A stretch of 64,000 nucleotides of DNA from JBPCIX01 sp051005875 (lineage in GTDB: Bacteria > Actinomycetota > CADDZG01 > JAHWKV01). Every line of letters begins with the position of its first letter. Positions within the stretch are counted from its first letter, which is position 1. The DNA lies in the NCBI GenBank assembly GCA_051005875.1, contig JBPCIX010000021.1, positions 1-64,000 of the forward strand, in the 5' to 3' direction. The notes beneath the pieces were generated by a model, which saw nothing but the letters and a program-made list of their open reading frames with translations, was not told the DNA's origin and made no database searches. The position numbers and the translations under genes were made by a program. Shown in pieces: positions 43,359 to 52,367 of the stretch.

Positions 43359-44693
43359 CTAGGCGTCGCCCACCGCGAGGACGCCGCCATCTGACCGGGC
43401 AAGCCAGTATCCCTTTGCGGTGGCCGACGAGGCCATTCCAATAACGCCATCCGTCGAGCCGCTCCAGCCCAAAGGCCGCAAGCTAAATGCATCGCCAAAG
43501 GCGAATACGTCGCCTTTCGAAGAAACCAGCCAATAGCCCTTGCCCGAGGGCGTCGCTTCAATGCCGACAATCGGCTTAGCGGATGAAGCCGGTGCGGGGG
43601 AAAGGACCGGGGCGTCGCCAAAGGACAGAACCTGGCCTTTCGACGTAGCAAGCCAGTAGCCTGCGCCCGTAAGAGTCGCTTCAATGCCCACGACGGCGCC
43701 GTCCAACTTCGGAACTTCAGCCGGGCCGAAATTGCCGGCATCGCCATAGGCGAAGAGTTCGCCATTCGATGCAGCCAGCCAGTAGCCCTTGCCTGAAGGA
43801 GTTGATTGCATTCCAATAATTGAAGTTCCGGCTTTAGGACGAGCGGAACCGAAATTGCGGGCGGCGCCAAATGAGAAGACACCTCCGTCGCCCGCAACCA
43901 GCCAGCAGCCCTGGGCATCCGGCGTGCTTGCCCCGGCTACAACAAGGCGATCCGGCCGAAGCTCGCCCGCTTTCCCACAGGGGGCCGCATCCCCAACCCT
44001 GGTCAGCCCACCTGAGCCCGTCAGCGTCGAAAAACCTCCGGGTTTGGCTGAGAGCACCGAGGCGACGTCGACCCGTACCTGCCCGGCGCGAGCCGTCCCG
44101 CCGTCGCCTACCCATTCCCAATGCCAGGGCTCGGGACAGGGGCTACCTCCCGGCTCCGCCCAGCCGGGGTGGTTCCATCCGAACCGGGCCGCCTCGCGTT
44201 TTAGCCATTTGTAGCTGGGAGAGTTGAAGTCGTTAACCGAACCGGTGGCGTCGCCGAAATCAACCGCCTTGCCCCATCCGTGCATCGATTTACCCGATCC
44301 TGCCGCACAGGCACAATTACCCCCGGTGCAGGCGCCGGTCTTCGCTGCGGACTGGGCTTCGGCAGGCCGGTAGCAATCGCGCCCCGTAAGAGAAATTCCT
44401 GCCGCGCGCGCTGCTGCAAGCAGCTTCGCCAGGCTGGGCGCTGCGGCCCTTGCCGGCGTGCACCCTTCCTCGATCTTAATCAGCGCCGCAGGGTTCATCA
44501 TTCCGTTAGCCTCGCCGGCGACTGCGGTAGGGCGATTTTTTGGCCGAATTGGCGAGGCGCCCTTGGAAGGCCAGGCCGCAGCAGGCGGTTCAACCGCTGT
44601 GAGCCCCAGGGGGCCCGGCGCGGCAGCCTGGGCCGGGCCGGGCAAGACCAGTACGAATAATAGGGCAGCAAGAAGTACCGTGCTGTTTCTCAA
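43359..44693 (-). CDS. Secreted M15-type carboxypeptidase with five C-terminal repeats
   Basis: TTG 44693 overlaps the stop of the upstream gene (TTGA) and opens a signal peptide (VLLAALLFVLVLPGPAQA). The M15 (VanY/LAS) domain carries HGWGKAVDFG and EPWHWEWVG, the zinc and catalytic histidines. The last 220 residues hold about five repeats of about 44 residues with the pattern G-Y/C-W-L....G.....FG.A, a propeller-like array seen in surface proteins. The peptidase would cut D-Ala-D-Ala in the wall while the repeats bind surface components. A longer upstream frame lacks a start signal. Confidence 0.85.
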   Translation of the reverse strand: MRNSTVLLAALLFVLVLPGPAQAAAPGPLGLTAVEPPAAAWPSKGASPIRPKNRPTAVAGEANGMMNPAALIKIEEGCTPARAAAPSLAKLLAAARAAGISLTGRDCYRPAEAQSAAKTGACTGGNCACAAGSGKSMHGWGKAVDFGDATGSVNDFNSPSYKWLKREAARFGWNHPGWAEPGGSPCPEPWHWEWVGDGGTARAGQVRVDVASVLSAKPGGFSTLTGSGGLTRVGDAAPCGKAGELRPDRLVVAGASTPDAQGCWLVAGDGGVFSFGAARNFGSARPKAGTSIIGMQSTPSGKGYWLAASNGELFAYGDAGNFGPAEVPKLDGAVVGIEATLTGAGYWLATSKGQVLSFGDAPVLSPAPASSAKPIVGIEATPSGKGYWLVSSKGDVFAFGDAFSLRPLGWSGSTDGVIGMASSATAKGYWLARSDGGVLAVGDA

Positions 44694-45379
44694 GAGCTTC
44701 GCAGGGCTCGAGCCGCCCGAAGCTCGCGCTTTACTTTCATCCAGTCGGAAGTCTTGGTGGAAAACAGGGCATCGGTTGCGATCTGCAACAGGCCTACCCC
44801 CACGAGCAAAGCCACCGGCCACTTCCCAACATCAAACGAGATCGCAACGGGGATCAAGGCGAACGGTAGGATCTTGGTCACGACCGCTCCCGAAGCATGC
44901 ATTACTGCTCTCTTGCCGGGCGAGGTCCTCAAATAAGATTCGTAATCGCTTTTTGCGCCCGGTCTAGGCGGAGGCGGGCCGCCGAGAAAATAGTAGATGA
45001 ACTTGATTCCCACCAAGCGGCCCACGACCCAGTGGGCCAGGCTGTGCGTCGAGACGATCAATAGACCAAAAGCAGCAAAGAAGGCAAGGGTGCGGACCTG
45101 CATATCGGCGAGTCTGCCGCCCAGAGCCAAAACCGCGAGGCCGCCAAGCGTCAACAGCGCGAGAATCGCGGTGCCCGCGGTCGCGGGGATACGCAGCCTA
45201 ACGCCGGCTTCAAAGGCGGCCCGGTCAATTAACGAGATTCGATGACCCCACTGGGCTGCAAGACCGGGGTCCGAGCGAACCTTGCCGACCGCCTTCCAAA
45301 AGCCGGTGCCCTTCAATCCTCTTCCAGCAGCCAGGGCCCGCTCCGCGCGCTCAAGAGTTTCCTCGATGCCCGCACTCAT
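44690..45379 (-). CDS. Multi-helix membrane protein with S2P-like HxxxH
   Basis: 229 residues with three to four hydrophobic segments. STHSLAHWVVGRLVG sits in the second one and resembles the zinc helix of site-2 proteases (HExxH) but lacks the Glu, so protease activity is doubtful. A second half contains VVTKILPFALIPVAISFDV and other helices. The gene overlaps the M15 peptidase by 4 bases, and so may act with it in wall/membrane processing. Confidence 0.5.
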   Translation of the reverse strand: MSAGIEETLERAERALAAGRGLKGTGFWKAVGKVRSDPGLAAQWGHRISLIDRAAFEAGVRLRIPATAGTAILALLTLGGLAVLALGGRLADMQVRTLAFFAAFGLLIVSTHSLAHWVVGRLVGIKFIYYFLGGPPPPRPGAKSDYESYLRTSPGKRAVMHASGAVVTKILPFALIPVAISFDVGKWPVALLVGVGLLQIATDALFSTKTSDWMKVKRELRAARALRSS

Positions 45380-45463
45380 ATCGATAAGGATAACCGCGGC
45401 CCTGAATAAGAAATAGCATTAGCGAGCGAAATCACAAGAGGGCATTTGCCTAAGGGGACGTGC

Positions 45464-46087
45464 ATGAACGGAAAAGCAATTCGGCAGGAATGGAGCGACG
45501 CTGTCGCCGGTGTGATTCGCTGGGGAATTCATCGGGGCATCGCGACTATTTTGATAGTGGTGGGAGCAGCCCTGGTGGTTGCAGCCGGCAATCGGTTGCT
45601 ACGGCGACTAGGAGAAAGGCTCTCCACGCAGGATGCAGAGTCGGGCCGCGGCGGCCACCGAGCGGCGACCCTGATGACGGTGTTGAAGAGCGTCATGTCG
45701 GTCACGGTGTGGGTGACCGCCGTTTTGCTTATCTTCAATCAAATCGGGTTGAACCTCGGCCCCCTGATCGCCGGTGCAGGAATTGCAGGACTTGCGATTG
45801 GATTTGGGGCTCAGGCGATGGTCAAGGACTTTGTCACCGGCTTTTTCGTTTTGCTCGAAGACCAATTCCGTGTGGGCGACACTATTGAGATCGACGGCGC
45901 CATCGGAGTGGTGGAATCATTCACGTTGCGGCTGACTTCGATTCGCACGAATGAAGGAAATTTGGTTCACATTGGCAACGGCGAAATAAAGAAAATATCC
46001 AACGCTTCCCATCATGGATTGAGGCCGGGGATCGAGGCACAGAGTGAGATAGCCGAGCTTAAAGAGCAAAGGGATCAGGGGGGATGA
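45464..46087 (+). CDS. Small-conductance mechanosensitive channel (MscS-like)
   Basis: ATG 45464 follows AAGGGGA, preferable to the TTG at 45446. About 207 residues with three membrane helices, the pore helix (LIAGAGIAGLAIGFGAQAMVKD) and the MscS beta domain (EDQFRVGDTIEIDGAIGVVE). The C-terminal domain is short, as in small MscS proteins. Stop overlaps the next start as ATGA. Confidence 0.88.
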   Translation: MNGKAIRQEWSDAVAGVIRWGIHRGIATILIVVGAALVVAAGNRLLRRLGERLSTQDAESGRGGHRAATLMTVLKSVMSVTVWVTAVLLIFNQIGLNLGPLIAGAGIAGLAIGFGAQAMVKDFVTGFFVLLEDQFRVGDTIEIDGAIGVVESFTLRLTSIRTNEGNLVHIGNGEIKKISNASHHGLRPGIEAQSEIAELKEQRDQGG

Positions 46088-47016
46088 ATCTTGAGGGCAT
46101 TCACCACATCACCGCAATCACCGGTGACTCCCGCGCCAACCTAGATTTCTACTCGGGTGTGCTCGGGCTCAGGCTTGTTGCCAAGAGCATTAATCAAGAC
46201 GATTCGCATCCTACCTACCACCTGTTTTATGCCGACGAAAAGGCTACGCCGGGGGCCGAGCTCACCTTCTTTGAATATCCGGGTGTGCCGCCCGGGTCGC
46301 CGGGGGCGGGGATGGTGCACCGCATCACGTGGCGGGTCGATTCTGAAGATGCCTTGAACTTTTGGGCCGAACGACTTCGAACACGCGGCGTTGACTCGGT
46401 ATTGCTCGTAGACAAATTGCAATTCGAAGATTCCGAAGGCCTGGGTCTCGAGCTTACCGTGGCTGAGGTGAGCGATGAGCCCTTAAGGGCCGAGCATCCT
46501 GAAATCCCCGCTAAGTTTGCGCTCGGCGGCTTCCACGGGGTCCGAGCCTATTGCGCCCACCCCGAGCGCAGCCGAGATATCTTGGAGGAAACTCTGCACT
46601 TCCGGGCTCAAGACGACGACCTGTGGGAAGCGCGGGGCGCCATAAGGGGAAGCACATACTCCTACGACTTATTTCCGCCAAGACCCGGCGTTCAAGGGGC
46701 AGGCACGGTCCACCACGTTGCTTGGCGAGCCGCGACCGACACCGAGCATTCAACCTGGCGCGACCAGCTTGAAACTGCGGGCGCCTCGCCCACTGCGGTG
46801 ATCGACCGTTACTACTTCAAGTCGATCTACTTCCGCGAGCCCAGCGGGGTCTTGTTCGAAATCGCCTCGCCCGGCCCCGGCTTTACTCGCGACACCCCGC
46901 TGGAGCATCTTGGCGAGGCGATCGCCCTTCCGCCCTGGCTCGAATCGCAAAGAGAGTTGATCGAGAGCCAGCTGGCCAAGCTGCCCAACCCGCGCGAAGC
47001 CTGGACGGCCCAATAG
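46084..47016 (+). CDS. Glyoxalase-fold ring-cleaving dioxygenase-like protein
   Basis: 310 residues, two vicinal-oxygen-chelate (VOC) modules. Metal ligands are visible as IHHITAI at the start and VHHVAWR in the second module, with Glu in a PSGVLFEIASPGPGFTRD ending. The family includes MhqO/PcpA-like hydroquinone dioxygenases, so an aromatic-ring substrate is the best guess (family inference). Co-translated with mscS through ATGA. modA follows. Confidence 0.78.
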   Translation: MNLEGIHHITAITGDSRANLDFYSGVLGLRLVAKSINQDDSHPTYHLFYADEKATPGAELTFFEYPGVPPGSPGAGMVHRITWRVDSEDALNFWAERLRTRGVDSVLLVDKLQFEDSEGLGLELTVAEVSDEPLRAEHPEIPAKFALGGFHGVRAYCAHPERSRDILEETLHFRAQDDDLWEARGAIRGSTYSYDLFPPRPGVQGAGTVHHVAWRAATDTEHSTWRDQLETAGASPTAVIDRYYFKSIYFREPSGVLFEIASPGPGFTRDTPLEHLGEAIALPPWLESQRELIESQLAKLPNPREAWTAQ

Positions 47017-47066
47017 GTTCACGGGGCCGCTGTAGTGCCCTCGCCATAGCTCTGGTTGCCGGGGTT

Positions 47067-47816
47067 TTGTCCGGCGGCTGCGGAAAGCCTGACGCTGCGC
47101 CGCCAACCGGACCGAAGGCCGCGGCATCTTCCGAGCAAAGCCTGTCTGGGCCGCTTACGATCTTCGCCGCCGCTTCGCTCGCCGGGGCATTAACCGATTT
47201 CAAGTCCCAGCTCACGAAAACCAATCCGCAGTTACAGATCACCTACAGCTTCAGCGGATCACAGATTCTGGTTGCCCAAATCATGAACGGCGCCCCGGCA
47301 GACCTGGTTGCCACCGCCGACGAAACCAGCATGAGGGACCTGGTAGGCAAAGGGCTGGTAGAAACGCCGAGAATATTCGCTTCGAACAAACTCGCAATTA
47401 TTACAGGCAAAGGGAACCCCCATCACATCCGTGGTCTCGACGATCTTTCGCGGCGGGATCTAAGGATAATTCTTGCAGATCCCTCGGTCCCCGCCGGGCG
47501 ATACGCCCGGCTGGCTCTTGCCAAAAAGGGGCTCGAGGTCCGCCCTGATTCGCTGGAACTTGACGTGAAGTCCGAGGTTCAAAAGGTAGCCTCGGGCGAA
47601 GCCGATGCAGCAATTGTTTATCGTACCGATGTCCTGGCCGCCGGATCTGCGGTAACCGGCGTGGCCATTCCTGATGACCAAAATGTCATTGTCCGGTACC
47701 ACGCGGCGGTAATTAGTGCCGGTGCGAACCAGCAACGCGCAACCAATCTCCTAAGCCTCCTTCTTGGCTCGCCCGGCCGGAAAACCCTTAAGAAGGCGGG
47801 CTTCGGAAATCCATGA
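47067..47816 (+). CDS. modA: Molybdate-binding lipoprotein ModA
   Basis: Extracellular molybdate-binding protein. TFAAASLAGALTDF-like opening (IFAAASLAGALTDFKSQLTK), GAPADLVATADE and a conserved C-terminal half match ModA. The first ATG/TTG (47067) falls inside the signal peptide: the hydrophobic region and lipobox (ALVAGVLSGGC) continue upstream to about 47013 without a standard start codon. The true start is probably a non-ATG codon. Followed by modB with ATGA overlap. Confidence 0.88.
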   Translation: MSGGCGKPDAAPPTGPKAAASSEQSLSGPLTIFAAASLAGALTDFKSQLTKTNPQLQITYSFSGSQILVAQIMNGAPADLVATADETSMRDLVGKGLVETPRIFASNKLAIITGKGNPHHIRGLDDLSRRDLRIILADPSVPAGRYARLALAKKGLEVRPDSLELDVKSEVQKVASGEADAAIVYRTDVLAAGSAVTGVAIPDDQNVIVRYHAAVISAGANQQRATNLLSLLLGSPGRKTLKKAGFGNP

Positions 47817-48601
47817 GCCTCAAAAATCGGCCCCCTGCCGCCCTCTTGATTGCAGCCGGCCTGGGCATCGCGTTCGTGGTCGTCCCTTTGATCGGCCTGC
47901 TACAAAGGGCCGAATGGTCGAATATGTCCCGACAACTTACGTCCGACGAAGTGCTTCAAGCCCTTGGGCTGTCACTAATTTGTTCGTTCGCGGCGGCGTT
48001 AGTAGGAACAATTCTGGGGGTCCCGCTTGCCTGGGTACTTGCGAGGCTAAGTTTCCCTGGACGTTCGATTATTCGAGCTTTGGCGATTTTGCCGATGGTG
48101 CTCCCCCCCGTGGTTGGAGGCGTGGCGTTGCTGCAGGCATTTGGCCGGCAGGGATTTCTAGGCCGATACCTCGGCGGTCTTCCCGGGTTCCCGCTCCCTT
48201 TCACCACTGCCGGCGTTATTCTCGCCGAGACTTTTGTTGCAATGCCTTTTGTAGTCATGACGGTCGAAGCAGGATTTCGGCAAACCGACCTTGGGTTCGA
48301 AGAAGCCGCGGCCAGTTTGGGGGCAAACCCGTGGAGAAGGTTTCGGACGATCACGGCTCCCCTAGCAGCAACTTCTATTGCGGCCGGCGCCGCCCTTTGC
48401 TGGGCCCGGGCTCTCGGCGAGTTTGGGGCCACAATCACATTCGCCGGCAACCTTCCCGGGAGAACGGAAACCATGCCTACGGCGGTTTATACGTTGCTAC
48501 AGACAAACCCCGGCGCTGCCATCTCGCTGTCGGTGCTTCTACTGGCAATCTCGCTGGGCGTCCTGGTCGGCCTGCGGGACAGTTGGATTCGCCCCAGATA
48601 A
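47813..48601 (+). CDS. modB: Molybdate ABC transporter permease ModB
   Basis: 262 residues, six membrane helices of the ModB/CysT permease type, with the EAA-like loop LGFEEAAASLGANPWRRF contacting ModC. Start overlaps modA stop as ATGA; stop overlaps modC start as TAATG. Inner-membrane channel for molybdate. Confidence 0.93.
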   Translation: MSLKNRPPAALLIAAGLGIAFVVVPLIGLLQRAEWSNMSRQLTSDEVLQALGLSLICSFAAALVGTILGVPLAWVLARLSFPGRSIIRALAILPMVLPPVVGGVALLQAFGRQGFLGRYLGGLPGFPLPFTTAGVILAETFVAMPFVVMTVEAGFRQTDLGFEEAAASLGANPWRRFRTITAPLAATSIAAGAALCWARALGEFGATITFAGNLPGRTETMPTAVYTLLQTNPGAAISLSVLLLAISLGVLVGLRDSWIRPR

Positions 48602-49695
48602 TGCTCAAAGCAGACTTTACCGTGAGGCTTGGTGAATTTGAGGTTACGGTCAATCTGACAGCCGGTGAAGGGGAAGTGGTGGCCATCGTCGGGCCCAACG
48701 GGGCGGGCAAGACAACAATGCTGCGAGCCTTGGCCGGGCTTGTACCAATTGAAGCCGGCCGAATAGAGCTTGGGGGCCGAGTGCTCAACGATTCGGCTAC
48801 GGGCGTAAACATCCCGCCGGAGCACAGAAGAATCGGATTTGCCTTTCAGGATTATCTCCTGTTTCCACACCTTTCAGCTCTTGATAACGTTGCTTACGGT
48901 TTGAGGGCGACCGGCGCCTCGAAGGCCAAAGCGCGGCTCGAGGCGCAATATTGGCTCGAACGTTTCGGGCTGTCGGACGAAGGCGGAAATAAGCCCCACG
49001 CCCTGTCCGGAGGTCAGTCTCAGAGGGTCGCACTGGCACGCGCGTTGGCTATCAAGCCGGCCCTGCTTGCGCTGGACGAACCGCTGGCCGCGGTCGATCC
49101 GCCGCAAAGACCTGAACTGCGTCGCTTGATGCGAAGCGCACTAAACGAGCATTCCGGTACCCAGCTTTTGGTGACCCACGACCCCGTCGATGCCCTGGCC
49201 TCCGGCGACCGGGTGGCCGTCCTTGAACGCGGCCGGCTAACCCAGGTCGGTACCGTCGCTGAGGTAGCTGCCCAGCCTCGGTCCCGATGGGTGGCGGAAC
49301 TCGTTGGAGTGAATCTTTACCATGGGGAGTCGGCGGATGGCCGTTTCACCTTGGATAACGACGGGGGGGCCGCAGGGACTGGACAGATGCTGCCCGGCGC
49401 CGGGCCTCGCCGCTTCGCGGTGGTGACTGAGGCAAGGGGCCGGGCCATGGCCGTAATTCATCCACGGGCCGTAACGCTCCATCGGGTCCGCCCGGAAGGC
49501 AGCGCGCGAAACGTTTGGACGGCGAGCGTGGACGGTGTGGACGAACAGAACGAACGAGCCAGAGTGCGAATCGGCGGCGTGATTCCAATCGTCGCGGAGG
49601 TTACCCCCGCCGCCGCGGCTGAATTAGGCTTGGCTCAAGGAGTGCAGGTCTGGATATCGGTTAAGGCCACCGAGATCTCGGTTTTCGAGGAGTGA
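48601..49695 (+). CDS. modC: Molybdate ABC transporter ATP-binding protein ModC
   Basis: 364 residues. Walker A GPNGAGKTT (31-39), ABC signature LSGGQSQRVALARAL, Walker B LLALDEPLAAVD and a C-terminal TOBE-like domain (SVDGVDEQNERARVRIGG) typical of anion importers. ATG 48601 follows directly on the modB stop; a longer upstream frame is not used. Energises molybdate uptake, needed for molybdenum cofactor enzymes. Confidence 0.93.
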   Translation: MLKADFTVRLGEFEVTVNLTAGEGEVVAIVGPNGAGKTTMLRALAGLVPIEAGRIELGGRVLNDSATGVNIPPEHRRIGFAFQDYLLFPHLSALDNVAYGLRATGASKAKARLEAQYWLERFGLSDEGGNKPHALSGGQSQRVALARALAIKPALLALDEPLAAVDPPQRPELRRLMRSALNEHSGTQLLVTHDPVDALASGDRVAVLERGRLTQVGTVAEVAAQPRSRWVAELVGVNLYHGESADGRFTLDNDGGAAGTGQMLPGAGPRRFAVVTEARGRAMAVIHPRAVTLHRVRPEGSARNVWTASVDGVDEQNERARVRIGGVIPIVAEVTPAAAAELGLAQGVQVWISVKATEISVFEE

Positions 49696-49707
49696 CCGGC
49701 CGGACCG

Positions 49708-50229
49708 TCAGTCGGCAGAGCCTTCCTCGACTTCTGAGGTTTCATGGGCCGGAGTGGGCTCTGTGCGGGCGGTCTGCCGAACCAGAAAGATCGTTAGGCC
49801 CAGGATTAGGACCGAGCCCATCAGGATGCTCATTTCCATCATCAAGTCATCGAATTTAGGTTTACCCGCTTCGCTACCGGCTTCGGCGGTGATCACGATC
49901 ACTCGCCTGATCGCCGCCACAATGCCGACGATCAGGAATGGCTCGGTCCTTAGAACGTTCTCTTTGATCACGGCCTGGACCGTATGGATCAGCTCCGCGG
50001 TGATGAAAACCAACAGCAAGCCATCGAGAAATTTCAAAATCGACGGCAACGAATCGCCCGCCGACAAGTCTTTGACGAATCTGTAAACCACCAGAACAAA
50101 CAGGATTGCTCCGGCTACGGCTAGGGCGAGAGCCACGATGACGTAGAAAAATTGCTCGATATACCGGAATAGATCTGCGGTGTTACGGCGGGCTTTTTTC
50201 TTGGTAGTCGCCTTCTTGGTAGTCGCCAT
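49708..50229 (-). CDS. PsiE-like phosphate-starvation membrane protein
   Basis: 173 residues: Lys-rich start (KKATTKKKARR), then the PsiE domain of several helices (DGLLLVFITAELIHTVQAVI, EPFLIVGIVAAIRRVIVI). Role in the PsiE family is not known; it is induced by phosphate limitation in E. coli. The poly-Lys start may bind the membrane or nucleic acid. Confidence 0.78.
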   Translation of the reverse strand: MATTKKATTKKKARRNTADLFRYIEQFFYVIVALALAVAGAILFVLVVYRFVKDLSAGDSLPSILKFLDGLLLVFITAELIHTVQAVIKENVLRTEPFLIVGIVAAIRRVIVITAEAGSEAGKPKFDDLMMEMSILMGSVLILGLTIFLVRQTARTEPTPAHETSEVEEGSAD

Positions 50230-50440
50230 GGAGGAGTTCCCTGTTCTTACCTGCTGGTCGGCGCCTTGGGTTTAAGGCTCCTGGGTGCTCTTGGTTTTGT
50301 GGTGCCAGGCGTGCCCGAAGCATCCTCACGCCGGGCGTAAACCTCGGGCCTTACCGAGGCCAACATAAGCAGCACTCGTTCGCTTTAGCTGATTTCATGA
50401 TTATTTCCTCCCGTTACGATGAAAGCCCTTAGAGCGAACA

Positions 50441-52249
50441 CTAGCCCAAACGCTTACGCAATGCCTCTAGCTCGGAGTGCAAGGCTTCAGGCACGTTTGC
50501 GCCCAGCAACTTGAAGTGCTCTTCTATCGAGGGCACCTCGGCCCTCCACTCATCGACGTTTACTGCGAGCAGGGTTTCCATGTCCTCATCGCTTACACCG
50601 CTCAGGCCCTCAGTTGAAAGAGCGCTTTTCGGCGGCACCAGCCCGATGGGGGTCTCGTCGGCGCTTGAGCGGCCGGCCACTCTTTCGCAAATCCACGCCA
50701 GAACCCGGCTGTTTTCGCCAAATCCGGGCCACAAAAAACTGCCTTCGGCGTTCTTGCGGAACCAGTTCACGAAGAAAATCTTTGGGAGCTTGGCCGGATC
50801 AGTTTTGCTACCGACCTCCAGCCAGTGGCCCAGGTAGTCGGCCATGTTGTATCCGCAAAAAGGCAGCATGGCGAATGGGTCGCGGCGGATAGCGCCGACC
50901 GCCCCCGCCGCCGCCGCCGTTGTTTCAGAAGCCATGATTGAGCCGAGGAAAATGCCATGTTCCCAGTTGAACGCCTCAGTCACAAGCGGCACCACCGAGC
51001 CGCGGCGGCCGCCGACGAGGATGGCCGAAATGGGCACTCCCGCCGGATCTTCCCATTCAGAAGCAATCACCGGGCACTGGCTTGCGGGGGCGGTGAACCG
51101 GGCGTTGGGGTGAGCCGAAGGAGCGCCCTTTGCGGGAGTCCACGACTCGCGATGCCAGTCGGTAAGGTGATCGGGCACATCGTCGGTCATGCCTTCCCAC
51201 CACACATCGCCGTCGTCGGTCAGGGCAGTGTTGGTGAACAGACTGTTTTCTTCAAGCGTGCGCATGACATTGGGATTGGTTTTGTTGGAGGTCCCCGGCG
51301 CTACGCCGAAGAAACCGGCCTCTGGATTCATTGCCCACAGGCGGCCGTCTTCACCGAACCGCATCCAGCAAATGTCATCGCCCAAGGTTTCGACCTTCCA
51401 CCCCGGCAGCGTTGGGACGAGCATTGCAAGGTTCGTCTTGCCGCAAGCGGAAGGAAACGCTCCGGTTAAGTAGTTGACCTCGCCTTCGGGAGACGTCATT
51501 TTGAGGATCAGCATGTGTTCGGCAAGCCAGCCGTCGTCGCGAGCCATGATCGAAGCAATCCGCAGAGCGAAGCACTTCTTGCCGAGCAAAGCGTTGCCGC
51601 CGTAGCCCGAGCCGAAAGACCAAATTTCTCTGGTGTTGGGGAAGTGAACTATGTACTTTTGGTCGGGGTTACAAGGCCATGCAACATCGGCCTGCTCCGG
51701 CTCGAGTGGCGAGCCTACCGAGTGAATGCAGGGAACAAATTCTCCGTCTGTTCCGAGCGCATCAAGGGCCGCCTTCCCCATGCGGGTCATTATTCGCATA
51801 TTGACGGCGACGTAAGGTGAGTCGGTTAGCTCAACGCCGATGTGAGCGATGGGCGAGCCGATAGGGCCCATAGAAAAGGGGACCACATACATGGTGCGCC
51901 CCCGCATCGAACCTTTGAACAGGCCCTTCAGCGTTCCGCGCATCTCGGCAGGGTCCCGCCAGTTATTCGTAGGGCCTGCTTCGTCGGCCGTATCCGAACA
52001 TATATAGGTGCGATCCTCGACCCGCGCCACATCGCCCGGTTCCGAAGCGCACCAGTAGCTGTTCGGGCGCTTGGCATCGGAAAGGCGTGTGAACGTTCCT
52101 ACCTCGACAAGCAGACCGCACAACCGGTCATATTCTTCGGCGGAGCCGTCGCACCAGTGAATTTTGTCGGGCGTGGTCAATTCAGCGACCTCAGCAACCC
52201 ATGCGAGCAGGGAAGAATGATTGGTTAAAGATGTAGTTATATCGGCCAT
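50441..52249 (-). CDS. pckG: Phosphoenolpyruvate carboxykinase (GTP)
   Basis: Converts oxaloacetate to PEP with GTP; main gluconeogenic link. 602 residues. The P-loop is FPSACGKTNLAML, with the catalytic Lys there, and the metal site is in GDDICWMRF. The FFVNWFRKNAEGSFLWPGF block is typical of the GTP type. The 211-base gap downstream (50230-50440) holds only weak sequence features. Confidence 0.97.
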   Translation of the reverse strand: MADITTSLTNHSSLLAWVAEVAELTTPDKIHWCDGSAEEYDRLCGLLVEVGTFTRLSDAKRPNSYWCASEPGDVARVEDRTYICSDTADEAGPTNNWRDPAEMRGTLKGLFKGSMRGRTMYVVPFSMGPIGSPIAHIGVELTDSPYVAVNMRIMTRMGKAALDALGTDGEFVPCIHSVGSPLEPEQADVAWPCNPDQKYIVHFPNTREIWSFGSGYGGNALLGKKCFALRIASIMARDDGWLAEHMLILKMTSPEGEVNYLTGAFPSACGKTNLAMLVPTLPGWKVETLGDDICWMRFGEDGRLWAMNPEAGFFGVAPGTSNKTNPNVMRTLEENSLFTNTALTDDGDVWWEGMTDDVPDHLTDWHRESWTPAKGAPSAHPNARFTAPASQCPVIASEWEDPAGVPISAILVGGRRGSVVPLVTEAFNWEHGIFLGSIMASETTAAAAGAVGAIRRDPFAMLPFCGYNMADYLGHWLEVGSKTDPAKLPKIFFVNWFRKNAEGSFLWPGFGENSRVLAWICERVAGRSSADETPIGLVPPKSALSTEGLSGVSDEDMETLLAVNVDEWRAEVPSIEEHFKLLGANVPEALHSELEALRKRLG

Positions 52250-52367
52250 GTTCGTTTCGCTCCTGTGGAAGTCAAAGGTTAAGTGCTACAGGGAAACAGA
52301 ATAGTAGCCTGCGGCCGCGCGTGTGGGGCAGTGGGTATCGTTCGCCCCGCTAGGGTCAGGGCACTCA

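Noticed and set aside
44694..44822. Longer start for the M15 peptidase
   Set aside because: The upstream part is the antisense-like shadow of the next gene, and TTG 44693 gives a TTGA overlap and a signal peptide.
47764..48600. Upstream extension of the modC frame
   Set aside because: No conserved sequence; the true start is ATG 48601 overlapping the modB stop.
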